The notes beneath the pieces are model-generated. The model worked only from the letters and a program-made list of their open reading frames with translations, was not told the DNA's origin and did not search any database. A stretch of DNA of 64,000 nucleotides, from contig JACJYN010000002.1 of assembly GCA_020636095.1 (NCBI GenBank), forward strand, positions 1,798,001 through 1,862,000, in the 5' to 3' direction. The translations under genes and the position numbers were made by a program. Each line of letters opens with the position of its first letter. Position 1 is the stretch's first letter. Positions 43,374 to 50,738 of the stretch are shown here, in pieces. Origin of the DNA: Lewinellaceae bacterium. GTDB lineage: Bacteria > Bacteroidota > Bacteroidia > Chitinophagales > Saprospiraceae.

Positions 43374-44948
43374 TTAGTTCAGTCCTAATTCCTGTAAATA
43401 ATCCTTCATCTGCCCCTGCACTTCCTCCAACTCTTTTTCAATCCCTTCAATTCTTCCCTGCACGGCTTTCAGGTCTACTTCCGGTTCCTCTTCAAAGGTG
43501 TCTACATAGCGTGGGATATTCAGATTGAAGTCATTCTCCTGAATCTCCTCGAAAGTGGCTACATAGGCGTATCTGTCTTCCACTACACCGGGGTTTAACG
43601 CTCCTGCTACAAATTTTCGATGGGTGTCTACTACCTTCGTAATGTCCGTATCACGTAGAACATTCTGGTTTTTCGCTTGCTCGTACTGCTGACTGGCATC
43701 GATGAACAGCACCTTTCGGTTATTCCCTTTTCCCCTATTGAAAATCAAAATCGCCGCCGGAATACCCGTTCCAAAAAAGAGATTGGCCGGTAATCCGATC
43801 ACCGCTTCCAACAAATTCTCTTCAATTGTTTTTTGTCGGATTTTTCCTTCAGAACTTCCTCTAAAAAGTACTCCATGTGGTACTACCACACCAACCTTCC
43901 CCTTTCCTTCGTAAGCCGTTTCTATCATGTGAGAAATAAAAGCCCAATCGCCTTTACTCTTTGGCGGCACCCCTCTCCAAAAACGGTTGTAGGTATCCGA
44001 TTCAGGATCAAAGTCAGTCCCTTTGGCTTCTATATCGTCGTTTGATTTGCCCCACTTGTCTAAACTGAAAGGAGGATTTGCCACCACGGTATCGAACTTC
44101 ATCAGGGCATCGCCTTCTTTCAATTTAGGATTTCGGATCGTGTCTCCCCAGCGAATCGTAGCGTTATCCATTCCGTGTAGGAACATGTTCATTACCGCCA
44201 GGGCCCAGGTGCTACCATTAGCCTCTTGTCCATAGAGAGAAAAATTATCCGAACCAACTTCTTTACCTGCCTTGATCAGCAACGATCCCGAGCCGCAAGT
44301 AGGGTCACAAATCCTTGCCCCTGGTTGTGATTTGGTCAATTTAGCAATAAGGGTAGAGACTTCTTTTGGTGTATAAAATTCCCCTGCTTTTTTACCAGCA
44401 TCCGAAGCAAAGTGGCCGATCAGAAACTCGTAGGCATCACCAATAACGTCTTGCCCTTCCAACATCGAAGGGCGCAAATCCAGTTTTTCATCACTGAAAT
44501 CAATCAACAAATTCTTAAGCCGGGTATTTTTGTCCTTTACGTCTCCCAGATTGCTGGAATTGAAATCAATGTTGCGGAATATCCCGGAGCCGTCTTCCCC
44601 GGAAAGCTTTCCAGGATTTGCCTCTTCCAGTGCTTCCAATCCCTGGTTGATCAATTCTCCAATATTAGGTTCGTTTCTGTTGTTATACAGATTGTCAAAG
44701 CGAGTATGAGGAGGCACTACAAAACGTTCTCTTTGCATCGCCCATTCCGCTCTTTCTTTATCACCATTGTACTTATCTAGGTATTCATTCAATTTATCCT
44801 TCCACACATCACCCACATACTTAATGAAAAGCATGGTAAGCACATAATCTTTATACTGAGACGGGTCAATGACTCCTCTAAAGGTGTCACATGCTCGCCA
44901 CACCACTTTGAAAACATCTTCTTTGGTCGTTTTATGCATTTTTTTCAA
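43374..44948 (-). CDS. hsdM: Type I restriction enzyme M subunit (N6-adenine methyltransferase)
   Basis: A 524-residue methyltransferase. The HsdM_N helical domain spans about 10-165. The SAM motif I is DPTCGSGSLL at 215-224 and the catalytic motif IV is NPPF at 291-294, followed by SLDKWG, the N6-adenine class signature. The C-terminus is a coiled coil (EVDLKAVQGRIEGIEKELEEVQGQ) that contacts HsdS. It is intact and normal in length. Its start overlaps the end of the half-size hsdS by 17 bases, so the two are translationally coupled. Confidence 0.97.
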   Translation of the reverse strand: MKKMHKTTKEDVFKVVWRACDTFRGVIDPSQYKDYVLTMLFIKYVGDVWKDKLNEYLDKYNGDKERAEWAMQRERFVVPPHTRFDNLYNNRNEPNIGELINQGLEALEEANPGKLSGEDGSGIFRNIDFNSSNLGDVKDKNTRLKNLLIDFSDEKLDLRPSMLEGQDVIGDAYEFLIGHFASDAGKKAGEFYTPKEVSTLIAKLTKSQPGARICDPTCGSGSLLIKAGKEVGSDNFSLYGQEANGSTWALAVMNMFLHGMDNATIRWGDTIRNPKLKEGDALMKFDTVVANPPFSLDKWGKSNDDIEAKGTDFDPESDTYNRFWRGVPPKSKGDWAFISHMIETAYEGKGKVGVVVPHGVLFRGSSEGKIRQKTIEENLLEAVIGLPANLFFGTGIPAAILIFNRGKGNNRKVLFIDASQQYEQAKNQNVLRDTDITKVVDTHRKFVAGALNPGVVEDRYAYVATFEEIQENDFNLNIPRYVDTFEEEPEVDLKAVQGRIEGIEKELEEVQGQMKDYLQELGLN

Positions 44949-45516
44949 CTTTTGGATTTGTCAGGTTCAATAATAGCGTTTCATAAAATTTTTCCTTTAA
45001 CTCAATTAATTCGGAAGAAAGAGATCGCTCCTTTTCCCAAAGGGATTGTATCCTTAGTACCTTTTTTTGCTGCTCTAAAGGAGGTATCTGTATTTCCATT
45101 TTGGACAGTATCTTTTTAGAAATAGAGCTAATATGTGTGCCTCTTGAAAGACTCGATAATACCGTTTGCATATATGCTGTATTAAGCAACCAGTGCAAAA
45201 ATTCGGGAATGACCTGTCCCTCCGTTAGCCTAATGACAAAGAAGGTAGAAGAAGCAACCGCCTTTCCAATCTCCTCCTGGTAAAGGCAAGCCCTGTTGTT
45301 TTCTCCCTTGGCTATCAGTAAGACATCGCCATCCTCCAACAAATGCCGTTCAAGCCGTTCATCCAAATCAACTTCGGGTACCAACAAGCTGTCGGGTCGG
45401 AACTTTCCATACTCATCGAAGTGTTTAGCCTGCAAGTAAAAGGTGTCTCCCGTTGGGCTTCCCTTCTCATACACTCCGGTAGCTATACTCGCAATATCTT
45501 CGAGCTTTTTATTCAT
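44932..45516 (-). CDS. hsdS: Half-size type I specificity subunit (single target-recognition domain)
   Basis: About 194 residues, starting MNKKLEDIASIATGVYEK. It has one TRD (through DTFYLQAKHFDEYGKFRPDSLL, then DVLLIAKGENNRACLY and AVASSTFFVIRL) and one conserved coiled coil (IPPLEQQKKVLRIQSLWEKERSLSSELIELKEKFYETLLLNL). Full S subunits have two of each (about 400 residues). Half-size S proteins are known to dimerise and recognise symmetric sites. An ATG at 45582 is in frame but lies within the promoter -7 box, so 45516 is preferred. It is the first gene of the operon. Confidence 0.88.
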   Translation of the reverse strand: MNKKLEDIASIATGVYEKGSPTGDTFYLQAKHFDEYGKFRPDSLLVPEVDLDERLERHLLEDGDVLLIAKGENNRACLYQEEIGKAVASSTFFVIRLTEGQVIPEFLHWLLNTAYMQTVLSSLSRGTHISSISKKILSKMEIQIPPLEQQKKVLRIQSLWEKERSLSSELIELKEKFYETLLLNLTNPKVEKNA

Positions 45517-45579
45517 TCGTAGAGTATTTCTGTCGCAAATTTTGCTTTTCAGTAATTTTATTTCTTTGTAATAACGATA

Positions 45580-45611
45580 CAAATATAATGGAATTGCAAA
45601 CTACTTTGCAA
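45580..45611 (-). promoter_or_regulatory. Promoter of the restriction operon
   Basis: On the minus strand, TTG (45609-45611) is followed by 21 bases and TATATTTG (45580-45587), matching the Bacteroidota TTG-N(19-21)-TAnnTTTG consensus. Transcription would start near 45573, about 57 bases before the chosen hsdS start. Confidence 0.6.
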
Positions 45612-45690
45612 GTTTTTTGGCAATATTTTTTTCAGTAATCACTCTACAAATCACAATATTTTTATTTATTCCGCTGATATTAAGCAAGTT

Positions 45691-45789
45691 TCAGCAATTT
45701 ATCTTTTTTGTCCCTTTGGGCAAGCCAGAAGTAGAACCCTTGTAGAGCCTGCCATCTTTGAGGCTGTAGCGTACATAGAAATAAAACAT
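45691..45789 (-). pseudogene. Truncated GIY-YIG endonuclease, copy A
   Basis: A frame of 32 codons encodes MFYFYVRYSLKDGRLYKGS, the N-terminus of the small GIY-YIG endonucleases common in Bacteroidota (YVxY and YKG stand for GIY and YIG). It then diverges and stops. The Arg, Glu and Asn of the catalytic site are missing. It lies just downstream of a tRNA remnant and its terminator hairpin. Confidence 0.75.
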
Positions 45790-45806
45790 GAGGCTGGTGT
45801 TTTTAC

Positions 45807-45838
45807 AAAAAAGAGCCTTCACTTTCGTGAAGGCTCTT
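45807..45838 (-). terminator. Terminator hairpin of the degenerate tRNA copy
   Basis: On the minus strand AAGAGCCTTCAC pairs with GTGAAGGCTCTT around GAAA and ends in TTTTTT. It is almost identical to the one at 46027-46062. Confidence 0.85.
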
Positions 45839-45840
45839 CG

Positions 45841-45890
45841 TAGCGAGAGGCCCGTACGGGCGCTCTACCCAGCTGAGCTTTGGCCCTTAA
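45841..45890 (-). pseudogene. Degenerate, chimeric tRNA remnant
   Basis: On the minus strand the 5' half GGGCCAAAGCTCAGCTGGGTAGAGC is a normal tRNA acceptor and D-arm. It then jumps to GCCCGTACGGGC and ends in CTCTCGCTA, the 3' end of the neighbouring tRNA-Met. The variable and T arms are missing and the two acceptor strands do not match, so it appears to be a deletion fusion of two tRNA genes. Confidence 0.7.
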
Positions 45891-45905
45891 TTGTTCCATA
45901 AGGTT

Positions 45906-46007
45906 TCAGCAAGTGTTTGTCCATGAGCAGCGTTTGGGCAAGTCAGAAGTAGAACCCTTGTAAAGCCTGCCATCTTTGAGGCTGTAGCGTACGTAAAAGT
46001 AAAACAT
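45906..46007 (-). pseudogene. Truncated GIY-YIG endonuclease, copy B
   Basis: A 33-codon frame with the same N-terminus as copy A (MFYFYVRYSLKDGRLYKGS, then TSDLPKR) ends after 8 unrelated residues. Family members have about 80-100 residues, so it is a fragment. Together with the terminator and tRNA-Met it forms a unit of about 150 bp that is duplicated at 45715-45850 (about 90% identical by eye). Confidence 0.75.
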
Positions 46008-46026
46008 GAGCCTGGTGTTGTGGGTA

Positions 46027-46062
46027 AACAAAAAAAGCCTTCACTTTCGTGAAGGCTCTTCG
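46027..46062 (-). terminator. Terminator of tRNA-Met
   Basis: On the minus strand the stem AGCCTTCAC/GTGAAGGCT with a GAAA loop is followed by seven T. It begins immediately after the tRNA 3' end. Confidence 0.88.
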
Positions 46063-46136
46063 TAGCGAGAGGGAGACTTGAACTCCCGACCTCATGATTA
46101 TGAATCATGCGCTCTAACCAGCTGAGCTACCTCGCC
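46063..46136 (-). tRNA. tRNA-Met (CAU)
   Basis: On the minus strand GGCGAGG-TA-GCTC opens a canonical cloverleaf. The anticodon arm is ATGATTCATAATCAT with a CAT anticodon, the T arm is GGGAG-TTCAAGT-CTCCC, and the acceptor 3' strand TCTCGCT pairs with the 5' strand including G-U at both ends. The discriminator is A. CAU could also be a lysidine-modified isoleucine tRNA, but the features fit elongator Met. Confidence 0.9.
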
Positions 46137-46307
46137 CTCTGACCGCCGGTTTATCCGCCGAAACTATAAGTGAAGGCGGAAATTTAAACGAAGGCGGTGT
46201 TTTTTGCGACTGCAAAGATAACAGTTTTAACAGCTTTTGCGCAACAATAACGCCGCAATTTTTTTCTACTAAAGATAAATGCTAAAAAACCAGAAACCGC
46301 CAGTCCC

Positions 46308-46682
46308 ATGTCAGACCAACGCACGGCCATCCGCCCCCTCATAATCACAGAAAAAGAAGCCACTACCGAAGCCGAACGCTTCCAGAACGAAACCCTCCGC
46401 CCCATTCTCAAGATGCAGAACGATCTGCTGACAGCTATCTTTCGCCGCATGATGGCCAGGCGGAAGGTTCCGTTTGACAGCTTTTCCCCACCCAGGAAAG
46501 AGCAGCAGATCGAACACAGCCTGAGCAAGGACAACCGCCTGAGGGGCCTGCTGCTTGGCGTGGTGATCGGCCAGTTTACCATCGGGGAATACGAGCAGTT
46601 CCTGAGTCAGGAGTCAGAGGCTACCCGGCGGATTATGAGCATGATGGCGGAACGGCTGAAGAGCGGGTTGGTGGATGCCTGA
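46308..46682 (+). CDS. Conserved hypothetical protein
   Basis: A 124-residue helical, charged protein (ITEKEATTEAERFQNETLRPILKMQNDLL, then EQQIEHSLSKDNRLRGLLLGVVIGQFT and EYEQFLSQESEATRRIMSMMAERL). No signal peptide or membrane helix is seen. I recognise the pattern as recurring in Bacteroidota genomes but do not know a function. It runs alone on the plus strand next to the tRNA. Confidence 0.6.
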   Translation: MSDQRTAIRPLIITEKEATTEAERFQNETLRPILKMQNDLLTAIFRRMMARRKVPFDSFSPPRKEQQIEHSLSKDNRLRGLLLGVVIGQFTIGEYEQFLSQESEATRRIMSMMAERLKSGLVDA

Positions 46683-46685
46683 CGG

Positions 46686-47072
46686 CTATCCAAAGAATAA
46701 TCCATGTAAATATCGGCCTGGCGTCAGCGTAAAACCACCGGCTAAGATTATTGCGCCAAAGTACAACAGGATCATTTTTCGTTTATGCGACTTGACATTT
46801 CCCTTTTTTATAGCCAGGTAGGCAGTCGGCACGGTATAAATGGTCAAAAAACTGAAGCTATGTATCCATCCAAAATGGTTAAAAACGCTTGGCCCTACCT
46901 GTGCGGGCATGAAAACGGTAACTATTGCTGTGACCAGCATTAAAACCATATAGATTTTCCCCAAATCCTTATGGATTTTTGTTCCTCTTTTCATCAATAA
47001 GAGCATCGTTCCAATGAAGAAGCAAGGAACAACCGTTGCTAAATGGATGTACATTAATTCTGAAGTTTCCAT
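46686..47072 (-). CDS. DUF2306-type integral membrane protein
   Basis: A 128-residue protein with four predicted membrane segments. The family pattern is clear: IHLATVVPCFFIGTMLLLMKRGTKIHKDLGKIYMVLML, FNHFGWIHSFSFLTIYTVPTAYLAIKKGNVKSHKRKM and a C-terminal GRYLHGLFFG. Conserved His residues in HKDLG, HFGWIH and SHK suggest heme or metal binding at the membrane, but no activity has been defined for the family. It is convergent with the preceding plus-strand gene, 3 bases apart. Confidence 0.82.
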   Translation of the reverse strand: METSELMYIHLATVVPCFFIGTMLLLMKRGTKIHKDLGKIYMVLMLVTAIVTVFMPAQVGPSVFNHFGWIHSFSFLTIYTVPTAYLAIKKGNVKSHKRKMILLYFGAIILAGGFTLTPGRYLHGLFFG

Positions 47073-47109
47073 TTTTTTCGATGTTTACTAATGCAAATAA
47101 ATAGATGGA

Positions 47110-47121
47110 GTAACTATTCAG
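47110..47121. repeat. Solo terminal repeat of the IS66-type MITE
   Basis: GTAACTATTCAG matches the first 12 bases of the MITE terminal repeat at 40967 and 50326. No second end is found within about 150 bases, so this is a remnant or a chance match. It lies between the DUF2306 gene and the next. Confidence 0.4.
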
Positions 47122-47224
47122 GTATTTCGGTTTTATGGTGTCCCGGTATTGCGGCCGGGGGCTCACCGAGGCGCTGCAACTGCCTGGCCACAAAACCATC
47201 ATACCATAATAGGTACTAAATGGA

Positions 47225-48595
47225 TCAATAAAAATTGGCCCTTCCCTTTTCACCCCTCTCTTCTTCTCGCAGCTTGCCCAGCAGCACATTCAACCCCAGC
47301 CGCAAATTCGCGCTATGGCTGTCCTTCGGGCGGAAAGCGGTGACGATGTTATCGGTGGCGGCCATCAGCTGTACCGGGCCGAGCAGCAGGGTGGCGTTCA
47401 GCCCCAGGTTGTCCAGGCGTTCGCTGCGGAAGGCGTAGGTAGCGCCCACGTTGAGAATAGGCAGGATGTCCATATTGCTGCCGATGGCTACGGCCGTATT
47501 GACTTCCTCCCGGTAGCGCTCCAGATAAACCAGGCCGCCCACGCTCCAGTTATCCCGCAGGCGGTACGTTCCACTGAGGTAGAAGCGGGAGGGTAAGGTG
47601 GTGGAGTAGGAAACCGAGGTTTCCACCACTTCGTAAATCTCCCGGAGGGTGTCGATGATGGAGCCCGCCGTGACGGTATCTTCAAAAATATGCTGGGCCA
47701 GGTCCAGCCCTTCGTATTCAAAAGTGCCGTTGAGGCTATAGTTGGTTACATCCTCCTCCCAGTTGACTTTTCCAATATCCAGTGCGCTGGCCGACAACTC
47801 CAGGTTGTCGCCCAGTTTCAGGCGGACGCCCAGGTCGAATGCGAAGCCGGCATTGCCGGTAAATAGTTGGTCGAAATCAAATTTCCCGTAATTGAAATCC
47901 ACCGTCAGCTTATCAAAGCCATCGTATTTCAGGGAGCCGGCGGAATTGACGTAGTAATCGGCGTTCAGCTCCAGCTGGTAAATATCGCTGTCGGTCCGCA
48001 GCCGCAGGCCGGTGCGCTCGGAGGTGATGCTGCCCACGCCGGCCAGCAGCTTGGCGCGGCCGCCGATGGTGAAATTGGGCGTTACATCCACCGCCAGGCC
48101 CAGGGCAAATTCCTGATAGCCGTACAGGTCGACATCCGGCCCAAAGTCCACTTCCTGGCCGATAAACTGGGCGTTGCCCTGCCAGACGAGCTGAGGCATG
48201 GTTTTGGGATAGTTCATAAACGCATTGAAGCGCAGGGCATGGCCAATCGAAAGAGCGGCCCTGCCCAGGCGCACGCCAAAGCTGAGTGTTTCGATGTCCA
48301 GGTTGTTGCGTAGCACATTATTTTCGCCCAACCTCCCAATCGCCTGGTCAATGCTCAAAATATCTTTGCCGTCCTCTCCTTTGGCGATCAGGTCGCCGTA
48401 GGTCACATTGGTCACCAAAAGGGTATTGTAGGCCCCGGGCAGGCCGATGACGAATTGATAGTCCGGAAAAAAGGCCGGGTTGGTCCGGCTCGCCTGCCAG
48501 GTGTTGCGCATGAAGTGGGTAGCCAGGTCTTCCTGAGCTACTGCTGTCGTGGCGACAGAACTGATGATAAGCAAGAAAAGCAGTATCCTCTGCAT
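47225..48595 (-). CDS. DUF5723-type outer-membrane beta-barrel protein
   Basis: A 456-residue protein with a signal peptide (ILLFLLIISSVATTAVAQ). NPAFFPDYQFVIGLPGAYNTL near the N-terminus is followed by repeated amphipathic strands, and FALGLAVDVTPNFTIGGRAKLLAG and GVRLKLGDNLELSASALDIG are typical of the PorV/DUF5723-like barrel group seen in Bacteroidota. It probably resides in the outer membrane. No transport or enzymatic role can be assigned. It follows the next lipoprotein gene on the same strand, with a repeat-rich gap of about 150 bases. Confidence 0.75.
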   Translation of the reverse strand: MQRILLFLLIISSVATTAVAQEDLATHFMRNTWQASRTNPAFFPDYQFVIGLPGAYNTLLVTNVTYGDLIAKGEDGKDILSIDQAIGRLGENNVLRNNLDIETLSFGVRLGRAALSIGHALRFNAFMNYPKTMPQLVWQGNAQFIGQEVDFGPDVDLYGYQEFALGLAVDVTPNFTIGGRAKLLAGVGSITSERTGLRLRTDSDIYQLELNADYYVNSAGSLKYDGFDKLTVDFNYGKFDFDQLFTGNAGFAFDLGVRLKLGDNLELSASALDIGKVNWEEDVTNYSLNGTFEYEGLDLAQHIFEDTVTAGSIIDTLREIYEVVETSVSYSTTLPSRFYLSGTYRLRDNWSVGGLVYLERYREEVNTAVAIGSNMDILPILNVGATYAFRSERLDNLGLNATLLLGPVQLMAATDNIVTAFRPKDSHSANLRLGLNVLLGKLREEERGEKGRANFY

Positions 48596-48629
48596 ATAGT
48601 ATGGTTGTTTTGAGTTTGTGGGGTATGTT

Positions 48630-48740
48630 TCGGGATTCGGAGTTCGGAGATCGGGGTTCGGAAAGATACCCTGCGAACTGCGAGCCCGCGAACCGCGAAC
48701 CTGCGAATACCGAACCTGCGAACCGCAAACACCGAACCAC
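48630..48740. repeat. Imperfect GCGAACC tandem array between two envelope genes
   Basis: Short units of the type TGCGAAC/CGCGAAC/CCGAACC occur about ten times between the barrel gene and the lipoprotein gene. The array looks like slipped-strand expansion. No gene is present in it. Confidence 0.6.
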
Positions 48741-48748
48741 CGCTCCTC

Positions 48749-50299
48749 CTAATCCCTGACCCCAAAAATAGCGCCGAGCTTGACCCGAACCGCCTGTGAT
48801 TCCAGAATTTTAACCGAAATATTTCCGTTATTGACCGTAGAGAAAGAAGCAACAATCGCCAGGGTTTCCGCCGTCCGGGCCTTATTGAAGCGTTCCTCCG
48901 GATAGTCTATATACGTGATATCTTCCTTGACGCCGCTGGCATTTCCTTCACTATCGACCGGCGCGCCTTCGATCACCCGCATAGATTCCTGAAAGAGAGA
49001 ATCCAGCACCACCCCTTCCTGATCGATGAAATAACCTTGTATCGACACATCCAGCGGCAGGCTGTTGACGGTCACCAGCTTGAACTCGGCTTTGTACATC
49101 TGCTGGAAGTTACTGAAGTCGATCTCGAAGGTATCCCGCGCCAGGAAGTTGAGCGAACGGCCGTAGAGGGGCAGGTCGACGTCTACCCGCACCTTGTAAT
49201 AACTGCTATCGGTAAGAAAGCCGCGGATGTTCACATTGGAGTCCGGGTTGGTCACCGCGTCTACATCGTAGTCGATGGCAACCGGGCCGGCGCCCAGAAT
49301 CACATCGATATTGGAATTGTCTTTATTGAAAACGAATTGCTCCTCTTTGACCTCCCCTACTTCACTGATGGACGGATACGGAAAAGCAATCCCACTTTCC
49401 ACATAAGGGCTTTCCAGGTTGAGCGTCTCCCCTCTTACGGTCAGCACTTTAAATATTTTGACATCCGACTGAGTCGGTATGCCGAAGGAGTTTTCGATGT
49501 TGAAAGTCACGGTGGGGTCGGCAAAATAGATATCGCCGGTCACCCAATTATCGAAAAAGTCGATGATAATGGTGTCCCGGCCGCCCTCGTGGCGCTGAAC
49601 GCCCAGAAATCCTTCCATGTAGGAAAAAGACAGGTCGCGGAAGGTGATAGCCACCTGGGCCGTATCCGGTTGTCCATTGGACCGGAGGAGTTCATACTCC
49701 ACGTATACCGAATCGGTAACCGGGTCGGGCGACGCCTCATAGCCTTCCAGTTGAAAAGGGAAAAAGAGGTTGGAGTAAACCGGCAATTGGCCGGAACCGC
49801 TATACCCGGGCAGGTTGGCCGTGAACGACAAAGGCACTCCGTTTTTTGTCACCTGTGGTAAAGTCATGGTAAACGTAACCGGGTCGGGATGGGCATGCTG
49901 GAACCCGTAGACAAATTCCCCCGCCTTGAATACCAGGCGGTCGAAGTCGAAGCCATCGGGCAATGCCAGGGGCAGCGCCATCCGCTTGGCGGTAATGGGG
50001 ATGGGAATCCCACTGAGCGACTCGTTGATCTTTTCAAAAATAGTATCGCTGTTTTGCGTGAGCACATCGCCGGAATAAGTAAAATGGATGAGCCCATCGG
50101 GGTCGATCGTGATGACCGCCAGGTCCTGGAAATTTTCCAGCGCTTCCTTTAGGGAAAGCTCGGTATTGAGCAGGGGTACAGCGTATTCAGCATCATAGTC
50201 GGCATTATCCACGTTCTCCAGTTCGTCAAAAGACTGGCATGCATTGAGCAGGGCTGCAACAGCCACTAACAACCACAGGTTTAACCTTTTCATAATCAA
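48749..50299 (-). CDS. Large lipoprotein of unknown function
   Basis: A 516-residue protein with a signal peptide and lipobox (LLVAVAALLNAC). The mature part is beta-rich with recurring Asp-rich loops (NVDNADYDAEYAVPLLNTELSLKEAL, then GDIYFADPTVTFNIENSFGIPTQSDV). This start, with PLLNTELSL, is a recurring signature of Saprospiria lipoproteins that precede DUF5723 barrels, so the pair may work together at the outer membrane. No catalytic motif is visible. Confidence 0.65.
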   Translation of the reverse strand: MIMKRLNLWLLVAVAALLNACQSFDELENVDNADYDAEYAVPLLNTELSLKEALENFQDLAVITIDPDGLIHFTYSGDVLTQNSDTIFEKINESLSGIPIPITAKRMALPLALPDGFDFDRLVFKAGEFVYGFQHAHPDPVTFTMTLPQVTKNGVPLSFTANLPGYSGSGQLPVYSNLFFPFQLEGYEASPDPVTDSVYVEYELLRSNGQPDTAQVAITFRDLSFSYMEGFLGVQRHEGGRDTIIIDFFDNWVTGDIYFADPTVTFNIENSFGIPTQSDVKIFKVLTVRGETLNLESPYVESGIAFPYPSISEVGEVKEEQFVFNKDNSNIDVILGAGPVAIDYDVDAVTNPDSNVNIRGFLTDSSYYKVRVDVDLPLYGRSLNFLARDTFEIDFSNFQQMYKAEFKLVTVNSLPLDVSIQGYFIDQEGVVLDSLFQESMRVIEGAPVDSEGNASGVKEDITYIDYPEERFNKARTAETLAIVASFSTVNNGNISVKILESQAVRVKLGAIFGVRD

Positions 50300-50317
50300 A
50301 GTTTAGAGTAAACAAGC

Positions 50318-50484
50318 GCCACACGGTAACTATTCAGCATCATGGTGATTTAACCCCTGGCGCGAAATTTTGTAGGCTTTTTTTGCCGGAACCCCTTCTC
50401 ATTCCCCTTGAAAGGGGAAGGTTTGCTTACAAAATTTCGCACCAGAGGCATCCATAGCCTTATGCTAAATAGTAACGCCACACG
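50318..50484. mobile_element. IS66-type MITE, copy 2
   Basis: The 151-bp body (50326-50476) has ends GTAACTATTCAGCAT and ATGCTAAATAGTAAC, the latter with one change from the perfect repeat. An exact 8-bp duplication GCCACACG flanks it (50318-50325 and 50477-50484). The interior matches the copy in hsdS, including GGTGATTT, CCCCTTCTCATTCCCCTT and CAAAATTTCGC. It lies in the upstream gap of the lipoprotein gene. The remainder of the gap to 50738 holds no gene. Confidence 0.92.
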
Positions 50485-50738
50485 TTCATTAACAGGGAAT
50501 AAGGCGTACTTATTATATAAGACGGGCGTTCTGCTTTTTCAGCAGGGGTTTCGGAGAGTTGCTTTAAGAAGAACCACAAAGATATTCAAATTACTACACA
50601 TTTCAACATTAGGAAAAGCCAAAATGACGTTTTATTGGCAAAGTGCCCGCCTTCGGCTGGCGCCACGGTGGAGCCATCCCTTGTAACCATGAAACCGCGT
50701 ATCCGTAGAACCTATGAATTTTTGTATATTGCTCGTCT

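Noticed and set aside
36188..45516. Prophage or integrative element carrying the restriction operon
   Set aside because: No integrase, structural genes or attachment repeats were found at either side. The nearby tRNA-Met could be an insertion site but no duplicated tRNA end was found at the far side.
45706..45890. A second functional tRNA gene beside tRNA-Met
   Set aside because: The T and variable arms are missing and the acceptor strands do not pair, so it cannot form a cloverleaf.
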